From assembly GCA_027366165.1 (NCBI GenBank), contig DAHXKX010000141.1, positions 1 through 47,385 on the forward strand: a DNA stretch of 47,385 nucleotides. Reading direction: 5' to 3'. This document shows positions 9,347 through 17,730 of this stretch, piece by piece. The stretch's first letter is position 1, and the number at the start of each line of letters is the position of its first letter. The notes beneath the pieces were generated by a model, which had not been told where the DNA came from, did not search any database, and saw only the letters and a program-made list of their open reading frames with translations. Source of the stretch: Actinomycetota bacterium (GTDB lineage: Bacteria; Actinomycetota; Acidimicrobiia; Acidimicrobiales; Acidimicrobiaceae). The position numbers were made by a program, and so were the translations under genes.

Positions 9347-9805
9347 ATGGTTGAAACTGAGGCAAAGGCAGTCGAACGGCTTTTGGGCAGAAAGCCCAAA
9401 GGCCCCTGGACTGTGTGCCTTTATGATCTTGATGGCGAACCACTGGTATTGGAAACATCACCGATTTTGGATGATGGTACTCCAATGCCAACGATCTTTT
9501 GGCTGCTGGGAAGGGAATTACGTCAAGACGTATCGAGAGTGGAGTCACGCGGGGGCGTCAAGTGGGCCGATACTCATATCGACATGCAGGCCGTCGCGGA
9601 TTCCCATGACCGTTATAGACAGCTCAGGGACTCCAAGATACCAGATGGCTACTCCGGAATCAGGCCCTACGGAGGGGTTGGTGGAACACGTGTCGGGGTC
9701 AAGTGTCTGCATGCCCATGTCGCTTGGCAACTGATGGACGGAAATGATCCAGTTGGATTGTGGACTCTCGGAGAGATCCAAGCAACAAGACTACAGGAAA
9801 GTTGA
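9347..9805 (+). CDS. DUF501 protein
   Basis: This 152-aa protein is recognised as the actinobacterial DUF501 family from the DDGTPMPTIFWL segment and the C-terminal VGVKCLHAHVAWQLMDG motif, with conserved Cys/His. The function is unknown. In many actinobacteria DUF501 lies beside eno, a DivIC/FtsB-like gene and ppx; here it directly follows coxG. A TTG immediately after the coxG stop (9341) is in frame; I chose the ATG at 9347, and the difference is two residues. Whether it has anything to do with the Mo enzyme is unknown. Confidence 0.8.
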   Translation: MVETEAKAVERLLGRKPKGPWTVCLYDLDGEPLVLETSPILDDGTPMPTIFWLLGRELRQDVSRVESRGGVKWADTHIDMQAVADSHDRYRQLRDSKIPDGYSGIRPYGGVGGTRVGVKCLHAHVAWQLMDGNDPVGLWTLGEIQATRLQES

Positions 9806-9806
9806 A

Positions 9807-9819
9807 CCGGGTATCCCGG
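9807..9819. terminator. small hairpin between convergent genes
   Basis: CCGGG-TAT-CCCGG lies in the 27-bp gap between the DUF501 stop and the end of the minus-strand glycosyltransferase. The stem is 5 bp, all G-C, and is followed on the plus strand by CCGTTTCT, a poor U-tract. It could end the cox operon transcript weakly. Confidence 0.3.
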
Positions 9820-9832
9820 CCGTTTCTAATGG

Positions 9833-12160
9833 CTAGGTCTTGTTATATGGCTTCAGGGTGATCTCGAGTCTAGGCAGACTTGCAAGCATTAGAAACGGAT
9901 CGGACCCAAGATCGAAATTGGGGTTGTAGTAGGGATCATTCATGATCTCTGATCTCCACTTTAATGCGCAGTAACTCAACTCTCCTGCAGCACGCAACTT
10001 CTTGAACTCGTTCTCATAGTCCATTCCACGGCTTTTCGACTCATGGTGGATCAGACGCGAGTGCGGTGTCCATGCGATCTTGTTTCCTGACGCACGCAGT
10101 TTGAGACAGAGGTCAACATCGTTGAAAGAAACAGGAAGTCTTTCGGCATTCATTCCACCAACCAGTTGATAAAGCTTGCGCTTGATCAAAAGGGTAGCTG
10201 CAGTGACCGCGGACAGTTCTTGAGGCATAAGGTTCCTAGAACAGTAACCCGGGTCATCCGAGGCGTCTCCAACTCCAATATGTGCCGCTATACCACCAAT
10301 GCCTAGGGTCACGCCAGCGTGCTGAATCGACCGGTCCGGATAGAGAAGGAGCGATCCCGCTGCACCGAATCCAGGAAGAGAGACAAGTGAAACCAGTTCA
10401 GTGAGCCAGTCCGATTCTATGATCTCGGTATCGTTGTTAAGTAGGCAAACGAACTCGCTGTCAAGTTGATCAATCAGCCAGTTGTGCATGTCCGAATAGT
10501 TGAACGGCTTATCGTAGGTGTGAATCTCAGCTTTGTGTTGCAATTTGAGTTCCTCGAACAATGCCAGCGTTCTAGCCTCCACGGATTGATTGTCGATTAT
10601 GTGGATGCTGTAATTTGTGTACTTGGTGAAATTGACCAGCGAATTGATGCACCGCTCAAGCACCTCGGGGGTGTCGCGGGTCGGAATTATGACTGCGACT
10701 TGTGGCACAGGTTCAGGAACCGGAAAATGAACACGGTTATTGGATGAGTCGGGATTGCGGTCTATCCTGGCGCCTGGACTCCATGAACTGAGAAACTCTT
10801 CCAGCGCGTCATAACGGCTAAAGGTGTCGCTCTCTAGGCCGGGTCGCTGCACATTTTGCGGATCGCGGGTGAGTCTCTTGTGGTAGAGAATTCTGGGAAC
10901 GTGTTTGACGTTTTTCTCATCAATCTCCAGTGCTGCTCTGAGAAGGAAGTCGTAGCTTTGTGCACTTTCCGCTTCACCGCGCAGCTTGAGGACCTTCGCA
11001 AGTCTGGCACTCGCCATGACGATATGTCCCACGTAGTTGTAGCCTGTCAGGAGTAGCAGATTCCAGTCGGATTTGAAGTGGGGCAATATAAATCGATTAT
11101 CTGTGTCTATGTAGTCTTCATCCGAATAAACAAGTTCTGTCTGAGGCCGCTCGTTGATCTTTTCCACCAGCCAAAAGAGGGCATCTCGATTCAACAGATC
11201 CTCTTGATTCACAAATGCGACGAAGTCTCCACGGCTTAAAGTGATCGCCTGATTGACTGCATTCGAAATCTCGCGGATGCCATTGTTGTATATGACCGTG
11301 ATTCTGGGGTCAGAGTTCTCTAATTGTGCCAGGTAGCTGAGTGTCCTCTCCGAAGTGGAGCCGGCATCTGATACGATCAATTCAAGATGATCGTAAAGTT
11401 GGTCCAGTACGGAATGCACCGTTGCTGCAAGTAGGAGCGGATCGGCATCACGGACCCCTAGAACGACTGATACTAGGGGCTTGAGCAAAAAGGTTGAGAT
11501 GAAATAGTCGGCATAGATCTCCTCTTTGGCTCCGATTGAACAGTTCTTGCCAAACCAGATGTCGTAATCCTCAAGGCCATACGGGCCGTCAGGGATTTCT
11601 TCGAGGGGTTTTATGCCAATCAGGTCGTCTTTAAGACCGTTAAGGAGTGAGGTAATTGACCGCGCAGCACTCTTTAGTCGTCGAACTGTTTCTGGATTAG
11701 GGGAATATGCCAGAGAGGCGATTCTGTGCGCGGTGGTTAGAGCGAAATTCCGAGAAGCAATGATTCGACTGGAGCGTCTGCTATCAATCTCAACACTGGT
11801 GAAGGAGGCACCCGCATTGCCAAACGCCAGTTGGATTGAGCGGTACCTCCCGGGAGGAATAAAGCCGATGAAATTATGTGCCTTTAGTTCAGTAAACAAT
11901 ACCGTTTTTGACTGGATCTCAACTGCCTCCTTGTTTTTGCCGCGGGCCTGATCCTTAGTGGGGATTTTGGCCGGCAAGCCATTCAGCAGGAGTAGGGGTG
12001 ACGCTCCGTTTTCGAGGTGAAGTGCGTCGAACCTCACTGAGATTTCAGTCCAGGAACTGTAATCGTGCTCGCTCACCCAGGCGAGGTCGTTTCCAATGAG
12101 ATTGAGTGCAGTCCTAGGTGGGGCGTAGAATAAATTCTCATCGCTCACCCGGTAGCTCAT
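9833..12160 (-). CDS. two-domain GT2 glycosyltransferase (rhamnosyltransferase-like)
   Basis: This large surface-polysaccharide glycosyltransferase is about 775 aa. After an N-terminal region without a recognised fold (to about residue 225), a first GT-A/GT2 domain begins at KPLVSVVLGVRD. It includes VSDAGST and VNQEDLL, the DxD-equivalent place, followed by YSDEDYID. A second GT2 domain starts at VAVIIPTRDTPE (about residue 490) with the metal/nucleotide motif LLNNDTE and the C-terminal HHESKSRG and DPYYNPNFD, typical of WsbD-like and rhamnan-chain enzymes. A GTG at 12190 would add ten residues; neither start has a clear ribosome site. It is followed on the same strand by nothing and preceded by its paralogue at 12360-14624. 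Donor and acceptor are unknown. Confidence 0.85.
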   Translation of the reverse strand: MSYRVSDENLFYAPPRTALNLIGNDLAWVSEHDYSSWTEISVRFDALHLENGASPLLLLNGLPAKIPTKDQARGKNKEAVEIQSKTVLFTELKAHNFIGFIPPGRYRSIQLAFGNAGASFTSVEIDSRRSSRIIASRNFALTTAHRIASLAYSPNPETVRRLKSAARSITSLLNGLKDDLIGIKPLEEIPDGPYGLEDYDIWFGKNCSIGAKEEIYADYFISTFLLKPLVSVVLGVRDADPLLLAATVHSVLDQLYDHLELIVSDAGSTSERTLSYLAQLENSDPRITVIYNNGIREISNAVNQAITLSRGDFVAFVNQEDLLNRDALFWLVEKINERPQTELVYSDEDYIDTDNRFILPHFKSDWNLLLLTGYNYVGHIVMASARLAKVLKLRGEAESAQSYDFLLRAALEIDEKNVKHVPRILYHKRLTRDPQNVQRPGLESDTFSRYDALEEFLSSWSPGARIDRNPDSSNNRVHFPVPEPVPQVAVIIPTRDTPEVLERCINSLVNFTKYTNYSIHIIDNQSVEARTLALFEELKLQHKAEIHTYDKPFNYSDMHNWLIDQLDSEFVCLLNNDTEIIESDWLTELVSLVSLPGFGAAGSLLLYPDRSIQHAGVTLGIGGIAAHIGVGDASDDPGYCSRNLMPQELSAVTAATLLIKRKLYQLVGGMNAERLPVSFNDVDLCLKLRASGNKIAWTPHSRLIHHESKSRGMDYENEFKKLRAAGELSYCALKWRSEIMNDPYYNPNFDLGSDPFLMLASLPRLEITLKPYNKT

Positions 12161-12359
12161 AAGTTCGTCTTTGGATATTGAAAGCGTCACTGAGACGGCT
12201 CTTTTGTATTCAACGCCAGCTTCTCCTCATTGGCAAGTTTGGAGGCATTATCGGTCCATCTGCGATGTTAGTCGAAACGTGCTCCTTAGACCCGTTGTAC
12301 AAGGTGCAAGTATGAAGAGACCCGCATCGTCACCTACCAGATCTTGGCACGTTGGGAGT

Positions 12360-14624
12360 TCACTGGAGAGTGAAGTCCTGATCGAGGGAGAGATTCGGGT
12401 TATAGAAAGGATCAGGACGAATGTGGTGCTCCCATTTGGCTTCAAAGTAGTCTGCTTCTTTGTTCAATGACTCTTGCTGTTCTGGGCTGAAGCTGGTTCC
12501 CCGCGACTTGGACTCCTTGTGTATGACTCCTCCCGAGCTGGAGATGACAACTGCCTTGCCCATGTTCACCCGTACCGACAGGCAAAGGTCCATATCGTTG
12601 TAGCTGATGGCCAGACTTTCGTCCATGCCGCCGCTTGCAAGGTAGAGATGTCTAGGCATCAGCATGCAGGCCGCGGTTACCGCCAGGACATCCCGGGGAA
12701 AGGAGAGCAGGCGGTGATCGTCTTTGTCTTGTCTGCCGACAAGGTGGTGAGCCATCGGGCCTCTCAGCCCCCCGGTCGCTCCGGCATGCTGTACCGTGCC
12801 GTCCGGATACAAGAGCTTGTTTCCCACGATACCAATGTTTGGAAGATCAAAAAGTTCCACCAGCCGCACGAGCCAGGAAGGATCAAACACCTCGGTATCG
12901 TTGTTCATCAAGAGCACGTAATCACTGTTGAGTTCTGGGATGACCTGGTTGTGCATTTTGGAGAAGTTGAACTCTCGGTCAAAGGCCTTCACTTCGGCGA
13001 GACCTTCGTTAGCCAGGCCGTAGAGGTAGTCGACTGTCTCCTTGTCGTCGCTTTGGTTGTCGATGATGACAATTTCGTAGTTCTTGTAATCGGTAAGGGT
13101 GAGTATCGATTCGATTGCGGGTTTGACCAGATCAATCCGGTTTTTGGTTGGTATCAGGATGCTCACAGACGCCTTGGGGGGCGTCTTGCACCGCCAGCGG
13201 ATTCCGCCGTATTCATTGATTTGCTCAATCACCAGCTCCGGAGCGTAAACCGTGAGTTGCAGATCTCTCGCCTTCCGCTCTATTGCCGATGTCGCGCACA
13301 TCTCATCCGAAGAACTTGCCATCAAATGAATCGCCGGGACAGGTATATGTATAACTGAAGAGCTGATTGCATCCTGCGAAGCTTTGATCGCTGATGCGTA
13401 CATAAGGCCCTCGAAGCCTGCCGCCTCAAGGTCGGGAAGTGTCTTGATGAGATCGAAAAGGAGAGAAAGTCTGGCCATTGAGGTCCGCGACGCATAGTTA
13501 CGAAATATAAGCGTATTGGGACTGTTGTCGGGCTTGAACTCGTAGTCGAAAAGCGTGCCGTCGTCGGAAGCGTGATCATGGTCGAAGTAGACAAAGCTTG
13601 TTTGCGGAGAGACATGCTGCCTGCACAGATCCAATACATCTCTGGACACCGTGTCTCCTGCTCTCAGGTTGAGAAGAAAAGTCCGAGCAGGCAGCTCAGA
13701 TAGTCTGAGCAAGACTTGACTCTCAGAAAAGGTATTTCCTCGGGACAGCGTTGGACCCGAGTCCGATTTTATTACAAAGATCGTTTCTTTTGAGAAGCCA
13801 GCGGAATAGAGTGCATTGAGTGTGGCAGACAGTGGTTGGTCCATCTGGGCTACTCGTCTGGCGTCTATTACCGCGACAAGTGGAAGCTGCTGCAGGTCTT
13901 GGTGGAGCCGAGTTCTTGGAATCAGAGTCTCGTATCTGCCGTTGATCCAGAGTGTGTAATCTGGATCAACTCCGAACCTGAGTTCGTCGGGGTTCGGAAA
14001 ATTTCGGCTGGCCAATTCGACCACTGATCGAACCACGGCACCTGGTTTAAATCGTTCCGGCCACGGCTGGAATCGATAGCCGACGTTGTGTTTTGTAGCC
14101 GATCTGATGAGAAGCCGCGGGTTCGCGACCGTTACTTTCATCAGCACCTTGGCAACCTGGATTCGAGTCAATGGGGTGACTCTCGTTTCAATTTTCTCTG
14201 CACTGCATTGTTTTAGGGATGGGATGACATATAGGGACTTGCTAAGCCGCTCCACGCTCACAGGCGCCGCGAATAAACTTGAGCCGTCGCCGACAGAGCT
14301 AATCAGCTTAAGCGGGACTGGAATATTTTGCTCCTCATCGCTGTCTGAAGCCACGAGGAGTTGGGGCAGATGGAAAGGTCCGGCTCCAACTATCCGCAGT
14401 TCGAAGAGGCCCCACTTGGAGTTGAGTGCTGGAACCGTCAATGGTCCTACTAGAGTGCCGGCGGGGAGGAACACCCGATCACTGGAGACGAAGAAGCGCT
14501 TTCGGATGTCAAGTTCTGTAAATTCGCCAAGTGCGTGAGATCTGTAGCTTGACAATTGTGGCCGGCTTTCTAGCGATACTTTCAACTTAGGCGATTTGTC
14601 GATTACTGTTTGATCGGTTTGCAT
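12360..14624 (-). CDS. paralogous GT2 glycosyltransferase with degenerate first domain
   Basis: This 754-aa protein is a clear paralogue of the downstream gene over its last third. The second GT2 domain begins near residue 485 (VSILIPTKNRIDL), with IIDNQS, MNNDTE, YPDGTVQHAG, DMDLCL, HKESKSRG and DPFYNPNLS matching the neighbour almost block by block. The region that should be the first GT2 domain (about 245-400) aligns only loosely. The acidic metal-binding place reads LLNLRAGDTV, where the neighbour has FVNQEDLL, so catalysis there looks lost. The N-terminal ~240 residues resemble nothing I know. Start ATG 14624. The 169-bp gap to the next gene shows no terminator, so co-transcription is possible. 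Confidence 0.85.
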   Translation of the reverse strand: MQTDQTVIDKSPKLKVSLESRPQLSSYRSHALGEFTELDIRKRFFVSSDRVFLPAGTLVGPLTVPALNSKWGLFELRIVGAGPFHLPQLLVASDSDEEQNIPVPLKLISSVGDGSSLFAAPVSVERLSKSLYVIPSLKQCSAEKIETRVTPLTRIQVAKVLMKVTVANPRLLIRSATKHNVGYRFQPWPERFKPGAVVRSVVELASRNFPNPDELRFGVDPDYTLWINGRYETLIPRTRLHQDLQQLPLVAVIDARRVAQMDQPLSATLNALYSAGFSKETIFVIKSDSGPTLSRGNTFSESQVLLRLSELPARTFLLNLRAGDTVSRDVLDLCRQHVSPQTSFVYFDHDHASDDGTLFDYEFKPDNSPNTLIFRNYASRTSMARLSLLFDLIKTLPDLEAAGFEGLMYASAIKASQDAISSSVIHIPVPAIHLMASSSDEMCATSAIERKARDLQLTVYAPELVIEQINEYGGIRWRCKTPPKASVSILIPTKNRIDLVKPAIESILTLTDYKNYEIVIIDNQSDDKETVDYLYGLANEGLAEVKAFDREFNFSKMHNQVIPELNSDYVLLMNNDTEVFDPSWLVRLVELFDLPNIGIVGNKLLYPDGTVQHAGATGGLRGPMAHHLVGRQDKDDHRLLSFPRDVLAVTAACMLMPRHLYLASGGMDESLAISYNDMDLCLSVRVNMGKAVVISSSGGVIHKESKSRGTSFSPEQQESLNKEADYFEAKWEHHIRPDPFYNPNLSLDQDFTLQ

Positions 14625-14665
14625 TATAGCTTTACGTTCGTGCTGGAATTAGTCTATGTTTGTGG

Positions 14666-15280
14666 ATGCTTTTATTGGTGTGCGTAGTGCGCTACTGGCT
14701 TGAAGGAAAGCGCGTCAGTCTGAAGCCCTTGGCTATAGACGATTTCGAGGATTGGAGAGAGGTCAGAGTTCGCTGCAATGACTGGCTCAGAAAATGGGAG
14801 CCTCGTACATCTGTTGGGGGATATCAGCTCTATGACAGGAGACTGTTTGGGGCACGATGCGCTACCTCGGAACGAGAGCGGCTCAGTGATTCTGCCTATG
14901 CCTTTGGACTCTTTCTGGGTGACAGATTCATCGGTGAGACCAACATCTCTTCGATCCAGAGGGGACCATGTCAGACCGGAAACCTCGGCTACTGGATCGA
15001 CGAGGCTGTAGCAGGAAATGGCTACATGCCAGAAGCAGTTGCCCTTGTACTCAGGTTTGCTTTTGAGACGATATCACTGCACAGAATTCAGATTTCAATC
15101 ATACCGAGGAATTTTGCGTCGAGAAGGGTACCGGAGAAGCTGAATCTGCGCCTGGAGGGGATCTCTCTCAAATACCTCGAGATTAACGGAACTTGGGAGG
15201 ACCACGTTCATTACGCGGTTACACAGGAGGAATGGGTCAAACTCAAACCAGCGTACAGGCAACTCTACTTCAGCAACTGA
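14666..15280 (+). CDS. RimJ/RimL-type GNAT acetyltransferase
   Basis: This N-acyltransferase of the GNAT fold uses acetyl-CoA. The RimJ-like pattern is clear: RVSLKPL, WLRKWEP, FGLFLGDRFIGE, GYWIDEAVAGNGYM (acetyl-CoA loop), LHRIQISIIPRNFASRRVPEKL and GTWEDHVHYA. Homologues acetylate the N-terminus of ribosomal proteins or other targets; the substrate here is unknown. The start is uncertain. The ATG at 14666 gives 204 aa with a short hydrophobic lead, TTG 14660 and GTG 14687 are alternatives, and none has a good ribosome site. It is divergent from the glycosyltransferase and convergent with the ThDP enzyme. Confidence 0.8.
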   Translation: MLLLVCVVRYWLEGKRVSLKPLAIDDFEDWREVRVRCNDWLRKWEPRTSVGGYQLYDRRLFGARCATSERERLSDSAYAFGLFLGDRFIGETNISSIQRGPCQTGNLGYWIDEAVAGNGYMPEAVALVLRFAFETISLHRIQISIIPRNFASRRVPEKLNLRLEGISLKYLEINGTWEDHVHYAVTQEEWVKLKPAYRQLYFSN

Positions 15281-15293
15281 GCTCAAAAATAGT

Positions 15294-15331
15294 GGCACCG
15301 CCATCCTGTTGTGGGTCAAGATGGCGGTGCC
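15294..15331 (-). terminator. rho-independent terminator of the ThDP-enzyme gene
   Basis: This is a perfect 12-bp stem, GGCACCGCCATC / GATGGCGGTGCC, with a 14-nt loop. On the minus strand it comes 11 bp after the stop of the ThDP gene and is followed by ACTATTTTTGAG, giving a five-U tract. On the plus strand it follows the acetyltransferase stop but lacks a U-run, so it mainly serves the minus gene while it may also slow readthrough from the other side. Confidence 0.85.
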
Positions 15332-15342
15332 TGGGTAGAGAT

Positions 15343-17103
15343 CTACTTGGGTTGGCAAACAACATCCACCAGGGCTGGCTTACCCGTGGACGTTACCCAT
15401 TCTGCCCCTCGGCGCACAGCAGCTTGAACCTGGTCTGGATCTGTTATCGGCCCCTCAGCCCACCAGCTGAAGGACCGTGCCAAGGCGGCGAAGTCAGGAG
15501 CTGGTCCATCGATTTCCATGCCGATATTTGCCCGCTCCATCGGCGTTCCCCTCTGCTTGGCCAGGCGTTCCTGGTGCTCCCAGTCGTTGTAGTATGCGCG
15601 GTTGTTGAACATGACTACAAGAAGTGGCAGTTCATATTTCGCGCCGACCCAAAGAGCACCTGCATCAAACATCAGGTCACCATCTGGCTGAAGGTCAATG
15701 ACCAGCCTACCCGTTCCTTTATGAGCAAGGGCCACACCAAGGGAAATGCCGATCTGGGTTGCAGTCCCTAAATGCACTCCTGGGTGGCGATATGGCTTGT
15801 CAAAGTCCCAGGTTCGTTTTGCCCAATGTGACACCGTGTTGGCCGTGAGGACCCAGTCGTAGTCTCGCGCCACCTCCCAGACCTCAGATGCCAATCTGGA
15901 AACGGATACAGGCGACATGTCTCTAGCGGCTTGTGCCTGCTCTTGCCACTTCTGCCAGATTGCATTGTGCATCTCCGTCAGCTCGGCTTTGTAAGCCGTT
16001 CGTCTGGCCTTCATTTCGGCAGTGTCGCTTGATACAATACGTCTACATGCGTCAAGCAGCAATGGTAGTGCGACGGAAGAATCGGCGGTCACTTGAATGT
16101 CGACCGGGATCAACTCCGCATAATCCTCGCTCCAAGATGAAAGGCCAAGGTCGTTGAAACCCAAGTCGATAACGGCTGCGTTCGAAGGAATGCGGGAGAC
16201 GACGGTCCTGCTGATCGAGTCAAGTTTCTGAGTGGCCTTGCCCATGTCTTTCACGTCCAAAAAGAAGAGGCAGTCCGTTTTTTCGAGAGCTCCACTATCT
16301 GTAGATTCGAGTGGATGTTGGTTTGGGAACGAGTGCCTTATCCCGGTATCTATGACCCCTATGCCAACCAATTCCGCCAGTTCAACCAGCTGGTGGAAGG
16401 CCTTTGGATCTCGCCCAGCATGCCCAACGATTAGTACCGGTCGCAGGGACGAGCAAAGTTTGTCTGCCAGTGCTTCGAGTGCGGCGGGGTCTGGACCGAC
16501 TGCAGCGGGAATCTGTGCAAGCTTGGCTAGGCCGGACAGGTCGACCGGGTGGTCGATCTTTGTCTCTTGCAAACCGGCATCCAGTGCCACATACACCGGT
16601 CCAGCTGGCTCGCTGACAGCAACACGGTGAGCTCTGGCCATAATGCCAGGCACCGATGCGACACTTCGTGGCTCGTGATCCCATTTCGTGTAATTTCTTA
16701 CTGCTTCTCCCTGAACGTTCGCGGAATGGATCCAATCGATGTTTGGTCTTCTATGATCGTGGACAAATGGGCCGGATCCTCCCATGATCATCACGGGAAC
16801 TCTGTCAATGTACGCGTAATAAACGCCCATCGTTCCTTGCAAGAGTCCTACCAGGTCGTGAAGAATTACTGCCATCGGTTCTCCGGATGCTTTCGCATAC
16901 CCGTGAGCCAGCGCGACGGCGATTTTCTCATGAGGGCATTCGATCATTTCCACTTCATTGCCGCAATAATTGACTAACGAATCGTGCAGCCCTCGAAATG
17001 ATGAACCCGGATTCAAGGATACGTACTTGTAACCCAATCCACGGACCACCTCCGCCATGACGTCCGAGCCCCATGTATGGGAGTCATATGGAGCATGCTT
17101 CAT
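15343..17103 (-). CDS. thiamine-diphosphate-dependent decarboxylase/acetolactate synthase-like enzyme
   Basis: This 586-aa enzyme is of the ThDP family (acetolactate synthase, benzoylformate decarboxylase, oxalyl-CoA decarboxylase relatives). The N-terminal PYR domain carries the catalytic glutamate in ECPHEKIAVALAHGYAK. A central domain (about 190-335) follows, then the C-terminal PP domain with the ThDP/Mg motif DGDLMF and NNRAYYN 22 residues further on. The start is the ATG with AGGAGG four bases upstream; a TTG at 17133 lies farther out with no ribosome site. It is divergent from a tricarboxylate-type transporter, so it probably acts on an imported 2-oxo acid or related carboxylate. The exact substrate cannot be told. 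Its promoter region holds a palindrome at 17119-17137. Confidence 0.85.
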   Translation of the reverse strand: MKHAPYDSHTWGSDVMAEVVRGLGYKYVSLNPGSSFRGLHDSLVNYCGNEVEMIECPHEKIAVALAHGYAKASGEPMAVILHDLVGLLQGTMGVYYAYIDRVPVMIMGGSGPFVHDHRRPNIDWIHSANVQGEAVRNYTKWDHEPRSVASVPGIMARAHRVAVSEPAGPVYVALDAGLQETKIDHPVDLSGLAKLAQIPAAVGPDPAALEALADKLCSSLRPVLIVGHAGRDPKAFHQLVELAELVGIGVIDTGIRHSFPNQHPLESTDSGALEKTDCLFFLDVKDMGKATQKLDSISRTVVSRIPSNAAVIDLGFNDLGLSSWSEDYAELIPVDIQVTADSSVALPLLLDACRRIVSSDTAEMKARRTAYKAELTEMHNAIWQKWQEQAQAARDMSPVSVSRLASEVWEVARDYDWVLTANTVSHWAKRTWDFDKPYRHPGVHLGTATQIGISLGVALAHKGTGRLVIDLQPDGDLMFDAGALWVGAKYELPLLVVMFNNRAYYNDWEHQERLAKQRGTPMERANIGMEIDGPAPDFAALARSFSWWAEGPITDPDQVQAAVRRGAEWVTSTGKPALVDVVCQPK

Positions 17104-17118
17104 TAAGCCTCCTGAGTG

Positions 17119-17137
17119 TTGATTGAACCGCAATCAA
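17119..17137. promoter_or_regulatory. operator-like palindrome TTGATTG-N5-CAATCAA
   Basis: This is a perfect 7+7 bp dyad with a 5-bp spacer, sitting between the predicted -10 (17153-17158) and the ribosome site (17108-17113) of the ThDP gene, a typical repressor position. A second half-site CAATCAA is at 17179-17185, overlapping the -35. The regulator is not encoded nearby, so its family is unknown. Confidence 0.5.
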
Positions 17138-17152
17138 AGCGTGATCGAATGG

Positions 17153-17181
17153 ACTATATCAAGAAATTCTTACTGCAACAA
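17153..17181 (-). promoter_or_regulatory. sigma70-like promoter for the ThDP gene
   Basis: Read on the minus strand: TTGTTG (17181-17176), 17 bp, then TATAGT (17158-17153). The leader to the ATG at 17103 would be about 45 nt and contains the palindrome and AGGAGG. The match to consensus is good at -10 and moderate at -35. Confidence 0.45.
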
Positions 17182-17422
17182 TCAAAATGGTAATATGGTT
17201 ATTTTTTTAACAGTCTTGTTGGTAAAAGGGTCACAAATCTCAGATGAATAAGGTGTGGTTGCTCATACTATGCCTGGTTGAGTCAAAATATTCGCAAATT
17301 ACAACATCAAGTGATGAAATATGGAAAATCGTTACATAGCGTGGCGGTGGGTCTGAAACCTGAGAATCAATTGAAAAAATCTTCGATTCAGTTCGGCGCT
17401 CGATGCAGTTGTAGCGGTACGG

Positions 17423-17457
17423 GTCAGGCTGACTTGGATTAATCATTTGAGCCTGAC
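17423..17457. repeat. 8-bp inverted repeat in the divergent region
   Basis: GTCAGGCT (17423-17430) and AGCCTGAC (17450-17457) are perfect inverted copies separated by 19 bp. The outer GTCAGG/CCTGAC is the same hexamer pair as in the dyad upstream of coxS (910-925), which may be chance or a shared site. No T-run follows, so this is not an evident terminator. Confidence 0.35.
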
Positions 17458-17629
17458 ACGGTGTGGCCGCATCATCGCAGGTAAAGCGCAATGTCAAACA
17501 TATAAAGGAATAAGGGTAATACCTAATTGGGTTCGATTTGCGATATCGAGCCGTGATAGTGATCGAGGTTTCGGTTGGAATCCGAGGTGAAATGGGTATT
17601 TGTTTTGCCTGGAGTCGTTGCCAGTGATG

Positions 17630-17658
17630 TTGACGATGCTGTGTGCGATCTATAAACT
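17630..17658 (+). promoter_or_regulatory. sigma70-like promoter for tctC
   Basis: TTGACG (17630-17635), a 17-bp spacer and TAAACT (17653-17658), giving a leader of about 65 nt before the tctC ATG. The match is reasonable at both boxes. The only other support is position. Confidence 0.4.
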
Positions 17659-17730
17659 CCACTGCTAATCGTTACTGGTGCGTGACGGTTTTCGGCCAGA
17701 TCGTGCCATTAAAACCTGGGGGGATATTAA

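Larger units (their letters stand above)
17104..17730. other. 627-bp divergent regulatory region
   Basis: This AT-rich intergenic stretch lies between the ThDP enzyme and tctC. A 140-codon minus-strand frame (17240-17662) has a low-complexity, motif-free translation and no ribosome site, so I do not call it. The visible content is an operator-like palindrome (17119-17137), a promoter for each side and a longer inverted repeat (17423-17457). No riboswitch fold is recognised. Confidence 0.6.

Noticed and set aside
12474-13358. 294-codon plus-strand frame inside the second glycosyltransferase
   Set aside because: Antisense shadow; the minus strand gives a full-length conserved GT2 protein here.
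17240-17662. 140-codon minus-strand frame between the ThDP enzyme and tctC
   Set aside because: Low-complexity, motif-free translation, no ribosome site, and it runs through the regulatory repeats; I regard it as chance.
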